Assembly: GCA_944474755.1 (NCBI GenBank)
Contig: OX104123.1
Location: 65,031,898 to 65,095,897 of the forward strand
Source of the DNA: Limnoperna fortunei
Taxonomy: Eukaryota; Mollusca; Bivalvia; Mytilida; Modiolidae
DNA length: 64,000 nucleotides
Reading direction: 5' to 3'
The notes below the pieces were generated by a model. The model was given only the letters and a program-made list of their open reading frames with translations. It did not search any database and was not told the origin of the DNA. The translations under genes and the position numbers were made by a program. Shown here in pieces: positions 11,291 to 24,649 of the stretch. The first letter of the stretch is position 1, and each line of letters begins with the position of its first letter.

Positions 11291-14200
11291 TGTTGTTTGT
11301 TAACGTGTTCTCGTCCTGAATATAGCTAAACACTACTCGCTGTAGGTAAAGCAAACACCTAATCAAGATAATCTGATGAGTTTTGTACGAGTTATTCTCC
11401 TTTTCATAATGCTTTATGTTGAATAATATATTTGAGATATTTTAGTATATGAAAAAATTCTACAGTCAGTACAAGATAGCGAAGATATACGAAATAGTGT
11501 TCGTATTATATTATGGTTCTTGTGTTTATAGGTAATTCATCCTTTTTCCTTTCTTGTGCGCCGATCAATAAAACATGTAACAGCATACTGGCTTCGATAC
11601 AAAATATAACAGGTGAATCACTTCTCGGCATGTGTGACTAATCGTGGAGGAATCTGTTCATCTAACTTAGTTACAGTAATAATACACCCAATCTAATCCC
11701 CACCCAATAAACGATAATTGAAATATTACTATTTTTTATACAAATCTAGCATTCTCGCCCTTATGGCGCTGGGATCTTTATAAGAAATCACAAACTCCTA
11801 AATGCAGCAATACTAATTTCAAAGGGAATTTCTAAGTAAATGATGTGTAAATCGTATCTCATCTCCCCTGGCCACTTTAACTTAAAATATAAGAAAACAC
11901 CATGTTACCAGTAATAACGATAAAACATACATTTAGAAAACAATAAAGGTGAAACTGATTACGTTGGACCTTAATTTGGCTATGGTTGAAAGAGCTACAA
12001 CATTATTATTAATTATAATATGCATGGTAAGTTAAAGTTAAAGTGCATATTATTTAAATACAACTAACTCTAGAACATTCCTTCGCAGTGGCCAATACAT
12101 TTGTATATGTGAAGAAGCATAATATCTATTGCTAATTAAAATGGCTGGTAACTGTGCAGTGTTATTATAATAAATGCAATTATAACTTTACCATTTTTAA
12201 AGTAACATACATAGCCTCTTCTCTTTATTAGTGCATCAACTGAAATATTTTCATTTCAATCTAAACTAGCAAAAGTGAAAAACAAAATCAATTGTTCTAA
12301 TCAATCTTGTTAAAACATTTTTTGATAGATCAACAGTCTTCAGCAAATAGTCCTCTGTATATGTACATTTTCTAGGAAATAAGCAAGATATCTTTTAATT
12401 TTGTCAGTTTAAACAAGTGGACTGGAAAGTGTTATTGTAAATCCCAGTTAGTATACATTGTGAATATATATCCATGTATGTTCAAAAATAATTATGAGAA
12501 AAACTCTTATTTGTCAGGTAAAACTAGAATTCATTATTTTTCATTTAAATCTCTAGACGTGTATTAAGAATTGTGAACTAGGATTGTGATTTTTTTAGTA
12601 CTCCTATTATCAGCGGAACAATGTTTTAAAAAGTTGTTCTCCAGCTCTCACAATTATGGTGTCCAAGATGAGAAAAAACACCAAAGAGACTTGCAAAAGT
12701 TGAACTTCAATGAGAATTTACTTCTATAAAGCCCTATGAAAAAAAATTTTGAGGATTTTTTTGCGAAAAAGGAAATATTTTTTTCCCAAATAATTGTTTT
12801 GTATTTATCGAAATATAGACTCAAAAATAGATTATTGTTTAATGGGGTCAATTGATGTACTTGTGTATTTCTGTGTCTTTAAAAAATTATCAGCTTACAT
12901 TGGTATGCATATGAACCTCAATTTATTTACAAACAGTTGAACATTTCAAGCGTATATAGCCGATTTTGGTACAGATTAGCTTTTGCGCATGCATCTGTAA
13001 TCAATGCATGATCCAATTAAAACTGATGAAACGCAAAGTTGAAGAAAGTTGTTATGGAAACATAACGACGTTCTTGATTAAAGTTCTTGTTTTTGGAATT
13101 TCGATTTAATGTAGGATCTTAAACAATTAAGGACTATAGGATATTGTGATGTAAACGTTGATTTATAGGAACCGTCAGGCGCCTTTGCGATCTTTCACTT
13201 GTGAATGAATTTGTTTATGGCATTTTACTCGTTGCACTGCCCTCCAACTGCAAAGAAAAAAATTAACTAAATTTGTAATTTTCTATAAAGATATTTAGTG
13301 TACAAGTAAGAAATCAATATGTTTAATTGTGAATAAATTTAAGAGTGCCTTGCGATTTGGTCTCTCGAGCAGCGATTTCACGATAAGTATCATTGTTTTG
13401 AATAGTAACAGACATGTCATTAAAACAGATTGGATTAGTGCACCGATGTACTGTTAAAATGCCTACAGATTACACTGTTTATAGTTATCATTATCAACAA
13501 TTTTTTTCCGGATTAAATACTAGTATATACAAAATACATGTACATGTATATAACACTGAAACCTGCAGGAGAAGGATAATCAGGCATTGACACTGTACCC
13601 TCATGTACTTTTATTACTATATATGTTTATTTTAATATATAGTGTGTTTCTAAAATTGTTTTTTATTTGGACTGGACTTAGTAAAAAAAAAGACGGTGTA
13701 CATGTCTTGTATGCTATAAACATCCCATTATACCCATCCTATTACAACAAGAAATGGTAAGCTAAATGTATAATGCTTTAGATAGAACGGCAATATGCAT
13801 TTCACTTTTTTACCTGCTGCCAATTCGGCGTTCACTCCCGATGCGTGACCATGTGTTTTCCAGTTTGATTATTTTTTAGGTTAGCATTTTGTGTTGACAC
13901 ACATTATAGTCAAAGAAGCGGCTTGTTCAAGTGTTAACTTGTACGCTGTTTTTTTCTACTTCTTCGTGAACGAAGCGGAATATGACAGATGTGACTCTGG
14001 GATAAGTTGGCATAAATATCAATATGAATTGGGACGATGCGTCTTGACCTATTCCAGCAGATTTAAAGTTTCACGTCTAGCCATTGCAAATGAATAATTC
14101 GAAAAGCATAATATAAAAAAGCGTATTAACTTTAAAAACAATAAAAATACTAAAAATGTTTGAAATCGTTTCCAAATTTCGACAAGAAACCCCTTTTTGC

Positions 14201-14471
14201 TTTCGCTGCATGAACTTTCCGCATAGTATCTCGAGTTCCCTATCAGTTTTAATATTCATTTTAACTTTCCCCCACAATTGCAGCAAAAGGATATATTCAT
14301 ATAAATTTCAGACAAACATGGCAGTAGCAGCCGTCACAATCAATCAATAACATAATTAATAATTAATTAGGCAATATAGTTTATATGTTCAAATGATAAC
14401 TCTTATTAGCACTGAAAGCGTTAAATATTACTAAGAAATATCAACATCAGAGGCAAAGCTGTGCAACAAGC
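11291..14471. other. Intergenic between copies 1 and 2, no gene seen
   Basis: AT-rich; short ORFs at 12654-12851, 13891-14097 and 14156-14350 look random. The promoter of copy 2 should lie at the right end, but no convincing TATA box or initiator can be singled out from the many AT-rich stretches. Confidence 0.45.
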
Positions 14472-14523
14472 ATGAATATTGACTTTCAAGGAAAGACAGC
14501 GCTGATAACTGGTGCCGGAAAAG
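14472..14523 (+). CDS. DCXR-like copy 2, exon 1 with start codon
   Basis: 52 nt: ATG through 17 codons plus the first base of the split Gly codon, donor gtaaca. Encodes MNIDFQGKTALITGAGK. Copy 3 has the same exon (MNIAFHGKTALVTGAGK) with the same phase. Confidence 0.92.
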
Positions 14524-17500
14524 GTAACAAATTGTGTTTTGTTTTCTTTTCTTTTCAGTATGAATATAGGTGCAGCCTAACTGTGAGCACCGCACATTTT
14601 ATGACTTTTCTTCAGGGCACCCAAACAGTGCCGATGTATTCCGGTGGTCACTTAACGTCTTTTCTTGTGGTATTAAACGTTAGTTATTTAAAAAATAAAT
14701 CAAATCACATACCGATTGTATACTTTTATTGACATATTGTAATTGCACAATGACTTCAAATTATTCATTCCGAATGTTTTTATTTGAAATTTACTTCGTG
14801 ACCGTAATAAAACTTCCTCGATGAACAACAAAATAATTGTCTTTGTCAGCAAATGGCAGATTTTGATGCCGTTAACCTGATACATTATGCTATAGAGGTC
14901 ATCGACACAAGCTATTTATTCACCATCAGTGTCATTAAATACAACATTCTGAATGATCAATTATCAGTTCTACACATATTACTAGTATACTGCGACTAGT
15001 ATAACTTACAGGATATATATTTATGTTTATATTTACGAATTCCCAGACGGAAACGAGGCCGCATCTAAATTTAACGAGATGTATATAGTCGTTTTGTATT
15101 CAACTTTTCCATTGTGTATCAACATTTCGTCAGCTTGTATCATACGCTGTTTCGCCATTGGATGTACTGTACAACATATAATTTAAGTGCTTTAAATCTT
15201 GGATCTTGATTGCAATGTGATTGATGACAGAAAAATGTGGTTTGCAAGATTATTAGGTTTTTGCATATGATTTGTGGGAAAGACCGGTTGATCTTTTACG
15301 AGTGATAGAAATTTTATATCTTTTCGCGAGAGGAGCGCGGCGAAACGAGCCAAAAGACATAAAAATTTATATCACAAGATCACAAATGAATTTTTTGACG
15401 AATCTTTGTAATAACCCATCTAGCTGATATAGGTCGGATCCGTTTCTCTCAAAAAGAGTCCTCTAAAATGATTGTTATAATGTAGCAATAATTAGAACTT
15501 TTCAAAATCAAAGGTATACTAGAAACGGTTTAAATTAAACTTGATTTCTATGTGAATGATCATAATAGATTTCCAAATTAAAAGCAATCATGAGGAATGT
15601 TTCGACAATTATTTTCAATGATCGTTGAAGATGATATACGTCTGAGCCGTTTCACTCAAATGTATAACGTAGCATTCAATATCACTTTTCATAATGAATC
15701 ATATACTTAAAATTCTTTTAAAATTAAATTGACCAAGTATAAATTATCACTACAACTGAGATTGCTCATCAACAGCGTTATTTTTTCACAAAATTAAACT
15801 GGCCGCTATTTCAGAAGCTTATGGAAGGCACTGTTCATATCAATAGGGTAACTAGAACACATAAAAATGAAAATAGGATGACCTTCAAAAATTCTTCTTT
15901 TACATGCGCTAATAACGAGATCTCTATATACCATTTGCTTGAACTCATTTCCCGATGGTTTTTGTTTCACAAAATTTGGACATTAGAATTTATCAAATTT
16001 AAGAACATAATCTTGTTATTGTGTATTGTAATATTGGTGTGTATTTTATAAATATAAGCAATAAACAGAAAAAAACTTTCATTTCTCTCATTGTATAGTA
16101 ACGATCCAAACCTACAAATAGAAAATCATCGCAAATACACAAAAATATTTTCAATATGGTCTCAAAATATCCCAATAATAATATGACATAGAAATTTTTA
16201 TATGGTAAGAATGATCTCAAAAATATTTAAATAAATTATTTAATATTCACATTGACTTGCCACAATTGCAAGTCCCTTTGAATTTTTTTTTGCTATTAGA
16301 GAGATAGATTTCAACATTTCTTATAGTATCCACTTGTGTACAAAGGGACTTGTAAAGTCTGCAGGGTTTTAAAATGAGGTCAGAAAACAAAACAAATAAA
16401 ACTAACTTTGACCGATTGGCAATACAATCGCAATAAAACTACGTATTACTAAAAGCCACGATTCTGCTAATGGCTTTATTCTTTCATGGTTTTGAAAAAG
16501 ATAGGCAAATGCTTCAATTTCAAATGAGAGCAAAACAATGCATCCTGTACATGTCAATAGGCTTCCCACAGTGGTTTTTTTGTATGAATTAATATCAACA
16601 TACATACGTTTAGACAATATACATGTATAATGTAGTATATCTTCAATGTCTATTTCAACGTCTAAAAATCTGTAATGGTTCGGTTGCAAAGCAAGTAACT
16701 TAATAAATGGAGAATGGTTAACAATTTGTTGGAAGAAATTTGGGATATGTGTCAAAAATTTAGGACGGTTACACAAAAACTACTATGATCTAAAAACATT
16801 TGACAAACAAATGAGTTACATTGCAGTTCCACGTCTGAAAAAAAATGAAAAAAATCATCACACAATTCCATAATAAAGTTACACAGCTTTAATATGTGTA
16901 CAAACTTTCTGTGAAGTTCACTTTTTTACAACACAAGGATCTGGGTTGAAACCTGTAGGAGGAGTTGATTATGCAAAATAGATACCCTTTTTTCCTGCCA
17001 TCATCTTACCGAGTGTAGCGGATATGGAGTTGGAGTTCAAGTTATGTTTTAGTTGAACTACATGTTCAAGTTGAATACCGAGTTAAATTTCAAGTTTGGG
17101 TAGGAATTTAATTTACCTTTCGAGTTGACCATCCATAATTAAACTTCGAGGAGTTAGAGTTCAAGTTAAACATTTTGGGGGGAATAGAAACAATTGAGGT
17201 ACTTTTGGGGGTGCATTCATTGTTAGACTTATCCCAAAATAATTATACCTAAAGAAGAAATTAGTTATCCCCTCCCTGGATACAGTTCACAATATAGTAA
17301 AGTACAATTATTACATGTTGCATACATGTGAAGCTTATTCTTTGCAGTTTCATTGAGTGCTTAAAAGTCACATACACAAGTTAAAAATTTTGCTGTTTTG
17401 TACCTGTTTACATTTGATTAAATAGAGTGTCTAATAGTTGTTTGTTGATTTGACATCCCAAAAAGAAGCCTTGCTAATCTTCTACATGCAAATTTAGATG

Positions 17501-20500
17501 TAACTACGTTTGTCAAGAAGTTTAATTTAAATCCCCGTTAACAAAATTTTTAAAAGTGGTGTCTGTTAAACATAACGACTCTAAATATACAAATAATTAT
17601 ATGAATTTAACTTCAAACTCCTACTGCAACTAGAAGTTAGCTCAGATTATTAACTCGAAGTGTCACTCTAATTCAACTCGAATTCCAAATTGGACTTAAA
17701 ATCAAAAGTTCAGCTGAAACTCTAATTTGATGATCCCCTAAAACTATAACTTGCACAGAGTGCAACCGAATAAAATTTCACCTACGATCACTTCTACTTT
17801 ACCACAGTAACATTGAAATTTTATCTTAAGTTTTTTTTGTAATATGACACAGCACTCTAACATCATGTTAAATTGAAACTCTGCTGTCAGAACCAATTAA
17901 ATTTTATTATATTTTACTGGTAAGGTTTGAGATGTTTATGTGTTCTATTTATATGTGACTGGGTTATGGTCACAGCCTATGCAGACTTTACAAGTCCCTT
18001 TGTACACAAGCTGATAGTATGGGAAATGTTGATATTGAAGTAGTATCTCTCTAATAGCAAATTCAATGGGACTTGTGGCAAGTCTTAATTCACTAATGGT
18101 ACAATATTGTTGTTGTATTTACATCTCACTTGCAAGTACATAATATCCATAATTGAAATATAAATTCGCCACAAAACTGAATTGTACAAAAGCGGTCATG
18201 GTACGGAATATTTTCTTGAAATAAATTTGCACGGTATGAAACGAATATAAAACAAATGAGAATGCAGAAATGACACAATACCGATACAAATAATTAAGTT
18301 TAACTTAATACAATACTGCTTTTGAAATCAATATATGTAAATTTAAGTAATGTTAATTGTAATACAGGGGAACCAATAGCACAGATTGCTTTAGTTTAAG
18401 AGAATGTTTAAATATCAGGCTTTCTATAATAACATGTCTGTCCCCCGAGATGGCGTCCCCTTTACTCCAACGAAGGAGGTACTCAGCACATATGTTTGTA
18501 AGTCATATACACTTTTTCAATTCCCAGGTTGTTTAATAATAAAATGTCAATAAAAGATTCCAAGGTCAATAGAATTAATAACGTCGGACACGAGTTTCTT
18601 CTATTTAAGACTCGTCTGTCTTAAGATTAAAATAATGCCTTAAAATTTCATGCGAACTATGATAAATACCTCTCCAAAGGTAACATAACTCCGACACAGC
18701 CTGAATTTTAGCAAGGAGCGATTTGTCATGTCGTTGCAAATAAATCAAGGAGAAAAGTCTAGGCTACATACAACTTTTAAACAGTCCATTTATTTCAACA
18801 GGCATTGGTCGTTGTATAGCACTAAAATTGGCGTCCCTTGGGGCAAAGGTGTATGCTCTGAGCCGCACATTAGATGATCTTGTGAGCCTTAAAGCTGAGG
18901 TAATATATTTTGTATAAATTAACATAGTTCTTTACTACCTAACAGAACTTTTTAAACAATACACATGTAAATCTCAAAATTAGTTAGCCAAGTTTTTTTC
19001 ACACAAAAATGAATGTTCCCACAAAGTTTGCTTCTCAGCTTAACATGTTTCTTCGTTTATATTAACAAACAGTTTTTTCGGCTATGTTGCAAAACAAGAA
19101 CAAATTAAGTCTAATATTTACGTGGAATTAGGATTAATCACCATATAGACACGTTTGTCTCTCAATAACGTGTTAAATGAATGTGCGAGCTAACATCTTC
19201 TGTACACACCGGTAAAATAACCCGACCTTCGTTAGGAAAACTAGGAATTCTTGTCAACGAAAGTTAGAGCTGAGCTCGCCCTGTCCGCGTTAAGACTCAA
19301 ACCCGCAACTTCAGTGTTGGCAGTCACGTGATAAAGATAAGATGACTGAAGTACTTGGCAAATCAGACCCCTACACAAAAATCTTTTATTTGACTGTATT
19401 GCAAGGTTTTTTGCAACATGTTCATATTATTTAGTGCATTATGACATTTTATTAATGTAATGAACACCTTTACGACATTATTGTCAGATCCTAATTAATA
19501 ATACAATCTTTAATATCTTTATGAGCTATTTAGAAGATTACTTATATTATTGTTTCTTTTGCATTTTCTATCACAAATTTTAACCGGCAATTTTAAATAC
19601 TATGTAGATCTTGAAAATAAAACAATAAATAGGTGCTGTACTGTTTAATAAAATGACAGAAGTGTCATACATATGTATGTTTCGCCATGGACAACACTAG
19701 ATACCTTTCTCAGTGGTTGTCAAAATAGTGTTTCCATGTTTATTATAGTCGATCGCTTTTAACGGTTGATTTATTGTTCGAAAATTGGATTTGTTGTCCT
19801 TGCTGTCTGGAAGTTTAACAAATATTTAATCAAGTAATTGTTTATTTACTTTATGTGCATGAGTTGTGACTTCAATCGCGACATAAGATTTAGTGAGATT
19901 TGCTCTAACCTTTTACATGATAAGCATTGCTATATTTTATACCGAAAGTATGGAGTTTTCACCAGATATCACAGTTGTTTTCTAAAATATAGCTTAAATA
20001 CAGCTGAAAGACATAAACCGCTATATAAGTATTAAAGCATACATATTTTTATATATTTTTGTTAGAATCCGTCGATAGAGACCAGATGTTTAGACCTTGG
20101 AGACTGGAACAACACCAGGAGCGTGGTCGAGAAACTAGGGCCCATTGACCTACTTGTGAATAATGCAGGAATAATTGTCCCTAGTTCATGCTTAGATGTC
20201 ACAGAGAAAGAGATAGACTTGTATGTTAGATACTTTAAGGAACATATTTTCTTGATAAGGGTACGGGTGTAAGGATTGTGATTTTGGTCAGAAATATCAC
20301 GTAGATTAAAAAAAATAATAGATGCATATAAAGCCAAAAGCTGTTTGAAAATGATTAAATCTTAGTCAGCCTATTTATATATTAGAAAATTGTAGGTGTT
20401 TTAATAATAGGAAAATAATATCATTTTGTTCAACGCCAATTCATATGGATTATGTCTTCCTAACAGTCAGATCGAGTTTGGAGGTATTCGTTGAACATAA

Positions 20501-22773
20501 AGAACGATTAATTCTTTTAACAAAATACAGATGTTTAATAAAAAATCTGTAATGTTGAAGCGAATAACTAAGTACTATAAAGTAGTATTTGATGTTTTTT
20601 GTTTACTTTATGTTCGGTTTTTAGGCAATTTGATGTGAACTTCAAAGCAGCTTTGAACGTTTCCCAGGTAACAGTTATAGTACATATAATCATTTAGATA
20701 GTTGCTACCAAAAACGAAACATGCAAATAATTCTGTATAGTGAATGTTTGATATTTACCATTTTAGCTATAAAAGGACAAACAAGCAAACCAGAAACAAG
20801 TCTGATCTCATAAAAGAGTGGAATGGAAAAACCGACCGAAATTAAGCCTTATTTCTAAATCCGGAACAATTCATCGAAGTCTGGGTTATACACTGTTTCA
20901 CAATATAAAGATAAACACCTGGAAATATGATTTGTAACAATGTGTTGTAATTCATTGTCACTGCATTAAATTTTATAAAAACACCTACCTTAGTGATACT
21001 TTGTTTAAGATAATACTTCATTTATAAAAATTAATAGACAGTATTTTTATACTGTAGGTTGTAGCTAAGTCTATAATTTCACTCGGTGGTAGTGGTGCCA
21101 TTGTTAATATTTCAAGTATTTCTGGATTCCTCGCTTCACCTCAATGTTCTGTTTACTGCGAAACAAAAGCTGCGATGGACATGTTAACAAAGTCAATGGC
21201 ATGTGAGTTGGCAAAGAAAAAGGTGAGAAATATTTTACTTAGTTAATAAATATCTATCTCTGGGTTCTGGGACTGTTCCAAGTCCGCCATGATATGCGTG
21301 GGTGTGGGTGTCGGAATGGAATGTAAACTGACTTGTTCGGATAGTTCTGTTTTCTTTGCAAAATTAAAATTCTCTATTAATTTGACTAAATATTTTTTTT
21401 ATTGCAATGCAAATGTTTGGTGAAAGCTTTACACAAAGTTGTCAAGTATATAACCATACCTTCAGCTGTCCACTATATTGCCATTCTGCTAGCTACCAAA
21501 TTTATTGCAGTGCCAAACTTTTTGCTTTCAAATATATTGCTTTACCATACAAACGCCTCTCAAAACTATTGCTATACTATACGGTCAGCTGTCCAAAAAA
21601 TTGCTGTACCAAACAGTCACTTCTCAAATATATTGCTATACCATACCATCAGCAGTCAGATGTATTTCTTTAGCATACCTTCAGTCCATAGTTCATGGAG
21701 AGGCTGTCAACAAATGGCAAAAAAATCGCCTTGTGAAGGTTATACGAAAAATTAGCGAGGCGTCGCGATAGCTTTTCGAAATGTCCCAACTATGATTCGT
21801 TAGGCATTTTGATTGCAGGGCTTTCAGATATAAGATATAAAGCACACAATCTATTTTTTCTTTAAGATCCGTGTAAATAGTTGTAATCCGACTGGTTTAT
21901 TAACGCCAATGGGAATGAGAGCATGGGACACACAGGAAAAAAAGGATGATTTTACCTCTCGCATCCCTATGGGACGCTTTGCAGGTAAGAATTAGAAGTA
22001 ATTGCGTTTAGTATTCCAAATCGTCATCTTTCTCAAAATATTTTGCTTTTATATACTTAAGGGAGGTAATTGATGTTGCAGTAATAAATAAATAGTACAA
22101 ATCGTATATAGAAAGGGAACACAAATAATGATTATATTGATTAAACATCCTATTATAATTATAGAAGCTTGTGTACGTTTTACTCTAAATGTATAATGCC
22201 ATTATGTGCGATATCGCATTGAATGTTTTGTTAACAATCGTCAGGTAAATATACTCTTATTTAGTTTAAACAGTCTACAGTGTGTATGTAGTAATGTGGA
22301 GTATAAATGAAGGTAATAACAAAATACAGAACACCAAGGAAACTGAGAAAAACGACAATACATAAATCAAGTCCGAGAAACTGGCGAACTTACATATAAC
22401 ATCTACAGAGCATATAACTAACGTTAAACATAATTGAACCAAGAATGCATTTACCGTATGACCGTATAACGTCAAACAAATCGAACAAACACTTTCTTTA
22501 GTAGATATCCCATCTATTAAATAAACATTTCAAACACTTCCTAGCTTGAGTAATGCTACTGAACGCACAGGAGAGCCACATAATCACTGCAGATAGAACT
22601 ACTGATAATGTCTTGACTCTCAACTGCAACAGTTCAATTCTATATATATTTCAGAACCGGAAGATATTGCCGATACAACTGCTTTCCTTCTGAGTGACTA
22701 TGCATCTATGATTACTGGTGCTTTAGTACCAGTAGACGGTGGGCATACCACCCATATAGCCACAACAGTGTAA
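14472..22773 (+). CDS. Dicarbonyl/L-xylulose reductase-like SDR, copy 2 (complete, 7 exons)
   Basis: Full-length member of the array: exons 14472-14523, 18802-18899, 20066-20220, 20625-20667, 21058-21222, 21867-21984, 22655-22773. They join in frame to 249 codons; vertebrate DCXR has 244 residues. Residues 13-20 read TGAGKGIG (NADP(H) glycine motif), ALSR is at 36-39, NNAG at 82-85, and the tetrad is Asn107, Ser136, Tyr149, Lys153, the numbering known for mammalian DCXR. The ATG is chosen because MNIDFQGKTALITG aligns with the family N-terminus and with copy 3. No signal peptide or membrane segment is visible, so a cytosolic enzyme reducing L-xylulose or dicarbonyls with NADPH is likely by family. 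Intron 1 is 4.3 kb and carries a transposon-like insertion. No premature stop was seen, so this is the best candidate for a working gene. Carbonyl reductase of a neighbouring SDR subfamily is the alternative. Confidence 0.92.
15288..15391. repeat. Imperfect palindrome with CG-rich centre
   Basis: gatcttttacgagtgataga ... atatctttt on the left pairs with aaaagacataaaaatttata ... gatc on the right. The centre is cgcgagaggagcgcggcgaa, CpG-rich in an AT-rich intron. MITE-like; intron 1 of copy 2. Confidence 0.6.
16254..18084. mobile_element. 1.8-kb element with ~110-bp terminal inverted repeats
   Basis: Left end 16254-16370 (gacttgccacaattgcaagt, gctattagagagata, cttgtgtacaaagggacttg) is the imperfect reverse complement of 17975-18084. 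Inside are gagttcaagtt-type words on the left (17.0-17.2 kb) and their complements on the right (17.6-17.75 kb), so the element is foldback-like. A 124-codon minus ORF (16402-16776) has no recognised transposase motif. No clear target-site duplication. Inserted in intron 1 of copy 2. Confidence 0.65.
18802..18899 (+). CDS. DCXR-like copy 2, exon 2
   Basis: 98 nt between ttcaacag and gtaata. Encodes GIGRCIALKLASLGAK through LVSLKAE: strand/helix of the Rossmann fold and the SR pair (38-39) typical of NADPH-preferring SDRs. Confidence 0.92.
19235..19375 (-). mobile_element. SINE head, inverted (intron 2 of copy 2)
   Basis: Read on the minus strand it gives ggtctgatttgccaagtact, then cgggtttgagtctta, a tRNA-like A/B-box arrangement as in the plus-strand SINEs; the body is degraded. 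Confidence 0.5.
20066..20220 (+). CDS. DCXR-like copy 2, exon 3
   Basis: 155 nt between ttgttag and gtatgt. Starts NPSIETRCLDLGDWNN; contains canonical LLVNNAGII (residues 79-87). The same exon of copy 1 has lost the Gly of this motif. Confidence 0.92.
20625..20667 (+). CDS. DCXR-like copy 2, exon 4
   Basis: 43-nt micro-exon between ttttag and gtaaca, encoding QFDVNFKAALNVSQ after a split Leu codon; Asn107 lies in DVN. Confidence 0.9.
21058..21222 (+). CDS. DCXR-like copy 2, exon 5 (catalytic)
   Basis: 165 nt between actgtag and gtgaga. Carries Ser136 (NISSISG) and Tyr149/Lys153 (YCETK). Confidence 0.94.
21440..21690 (+). repeat. Degenerate ~31-bp tandem repeat
   Basis: Repeats built on tcaaatatattgctatacca and cagctgtcc, about eight units. 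Several frames are open across it only because it is repetitive. Lies in intron 5 of copy 2, between exons 5 and 6. Confidence 0.7.
21867..21984 (+). CDS. DCXR-like copy 2, exon 6
   Basis: 118 nt between tttaag and gtaaga. Encodes IRVNSCNPTGLLTPMGMR and, near its end, FTSRIPMGRFA. Confidence 0.93.
22655..22773 (+). CDS. DCXR-like copy 2, exon 7 with stop
   Basis: 119 nt after atttcag, stop TAA at 22771-22773. Encodes EPEDIADTTAFLLSDYAS and GALVPVDGGHTTHIATTV. Confidence 0.93.
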
Positions 22774-23117
22774 CTTAATGCTTGGTGCATAATGTTGTAT
22801 AAGGAAAAAAACATGTTTCTTATATCTAACCGACAGTTTATAGCAAAAACTTGCGGAATAAGCAAAATATTGATTTACTAAACATTTATACTTTTTTCGC
22901 AATTCTATACCTAAATAATTTACTTCTGGGAATAGGAAAATGAAAATACTTTACACAAACTGCAATATGGTTTTAGTTCATTGAATTTTCATCTTTTCGC
23001 AGCATCCTAAGAAATTATCCTATGGGCTCACGTGGTTATCAGTGTCAAAATGTACAACATTATTTTTCTTTTTCACTTTAACTATATGGAGAAATTTTAT
23101 TAAATATTATTTAGTAT

Positions 23118-23123
23118 AATAAA
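23118..23123 (+). promoter_or_regulatory. Candidate poly(A) signal of copy 2
   Basis: AATAAA, 345 bases past the stop, in the same tataataaag context as the second candidate of copy 1. Confidence 0.4.
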
Positions 23124-23139
23124 GATAGCTTGAGTTTTT

Positions 23140-23410
23140 ACCAGGTATCCTCCTGATCGACCTATGGAGCAGCCCATTGCGTGCCTATGTGGTATACAAC
23201 TGAGACCCTTTCGTTTCGGGTTGGCAGGTCGCATACGCAAAACCTTGACGAGTGCCATGATAAAGAACCCTTTTGTAGATTTCCAAAAAGAGTACCGCTA
23301 CAAAAGGCTAAATATACAGGCCCGGCACAGTACTTTATATTTTTCCAGTGGCATTCGAAATTTGTTCCGTACGTCCCATCCCACCCACTAAAATTTAATG
23401 TTCATAATTT
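23140..23410 (+). repeat. Interspersed repeat, second copy of the 10.93-kb family
   Basis: Same word order as 10930-11290 (gagcagcccattgcgtg, gagaccctttc, gataaagaaccctttt, ccgctacaaaaggctaaat, tttttccagtgg, cgtcccatc). Starts just after the AATAAA of copy 2, about as far behind that gene as the first copy lies behind copy 1. Confidence 0.65.
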
Positions 23411-23854
23411 GAACATTTTCTTTCTTCGTAATAGGTTTTGCGTTTTGAGTAATACAGATAAATTGTACTATCTCAGCTATAGGCAGGACAAGTTAAACAA
23501 AAATATTTTCCCAAAAGGGCCGAATATAAAATTTGGCATCCGCCACAAGGATATCGATACACTGGTGATGGACGGACGTTAACCCACAGAGCTATATCTA
23601 GCTTGATCCTGTCATTATAATATGTAAAATGAATTATTCTTATTGGTAGTTTTTGTGTGTCAATACGGATGCCCCGCTTTAGATCATTCTTGCTAACGTG
23701 ATATTTCAAAAACTATACTAAAGTTACACCCTCTTGCGCCCAGTGCATTGTTTTATTATTCCATATTGTACCTTTATAGTGTTAAAATCCAATTTAAAAC
23801 AATTCTACACGTCTATATTTAATAGTATGCCTTTGTTGTTGACAAATACCAAAT

Positions 23855-24105
23855 CGTCATTGACATTTCCTACGGGAATTTTACATAGGAAGTCAGCCAT
23901 TTCAGTTTCTAAAGGGACCTAGCGTTGTTTTAAAAAACATCGTCTGCTTTCGTGACATACAGTGGTATTCGGACAAACCACGAGGCCTTTCCCGCCTTAA
24001 CTGCAGACGATATTGCCGGAAGGATTTCGAAGAGACAACAACATACTCTTCCAAACTTACACTACCGTTGTAATTTAAGTCAAACTTTACTATAAATAAT
24101 TGCTC
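23855..24105 (+). repeat. Interspersed ~250-bp repeat, copy b
   Basis: Match to 6935-7185 over its length, same orientation. Frames are broken by stops in this copy. Confidence 0.65.
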
Positions 24106-24649
24106 TATCAAAATGTAATATTCGCCGCATTTCAAAACGCCAAATAACTGTGGATAATAATTGTTAAATTTAAAAAGGAGCGTAAGCTGGACCATACGCG
24201 GTAAGCAGCTTCATTTGTCACGCAAACACTATCACCAAAATACGTAAACATTTAGTATCGTATCCCACAGTGCAGCCCTATGGGTCGAGTCCTGGGACCC
24301 ATCATTATTATTTTCTAAGGAAAAAGAAACGACGCAAAAAGTAGCACATTTACAAACTTTTTAAAAAATTAAAATTTAGTACACACAATTTAAATGAAAG
24401 AATTACTATCTCTAGGTATTTTCTCTCAAATATGCTAATTATCCAATACCACATCGTTTGGATAGTTTAATGGTACTTCAGTTAAACGTTCATGTCCACC
24501 ACCAGCACTTTCACAGTGGCACATATTTATAGCATGAACTACGTTTCCATAGTCTATGAAACTAAGGAAAGTTCTGCTGCTGTCTATTAAACAGTTTTAG
24601 ACTAAAATAAATGCTCAATATGGTTAAAATCAGAACTAAACGCTATCTA

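Noticed and set aside
16402..16776. 124-codon minus ORF as a transposase
   Set aside because: No DDE, zinc-finger or other transposase motif could be found; kept only as part of the TIR element description.
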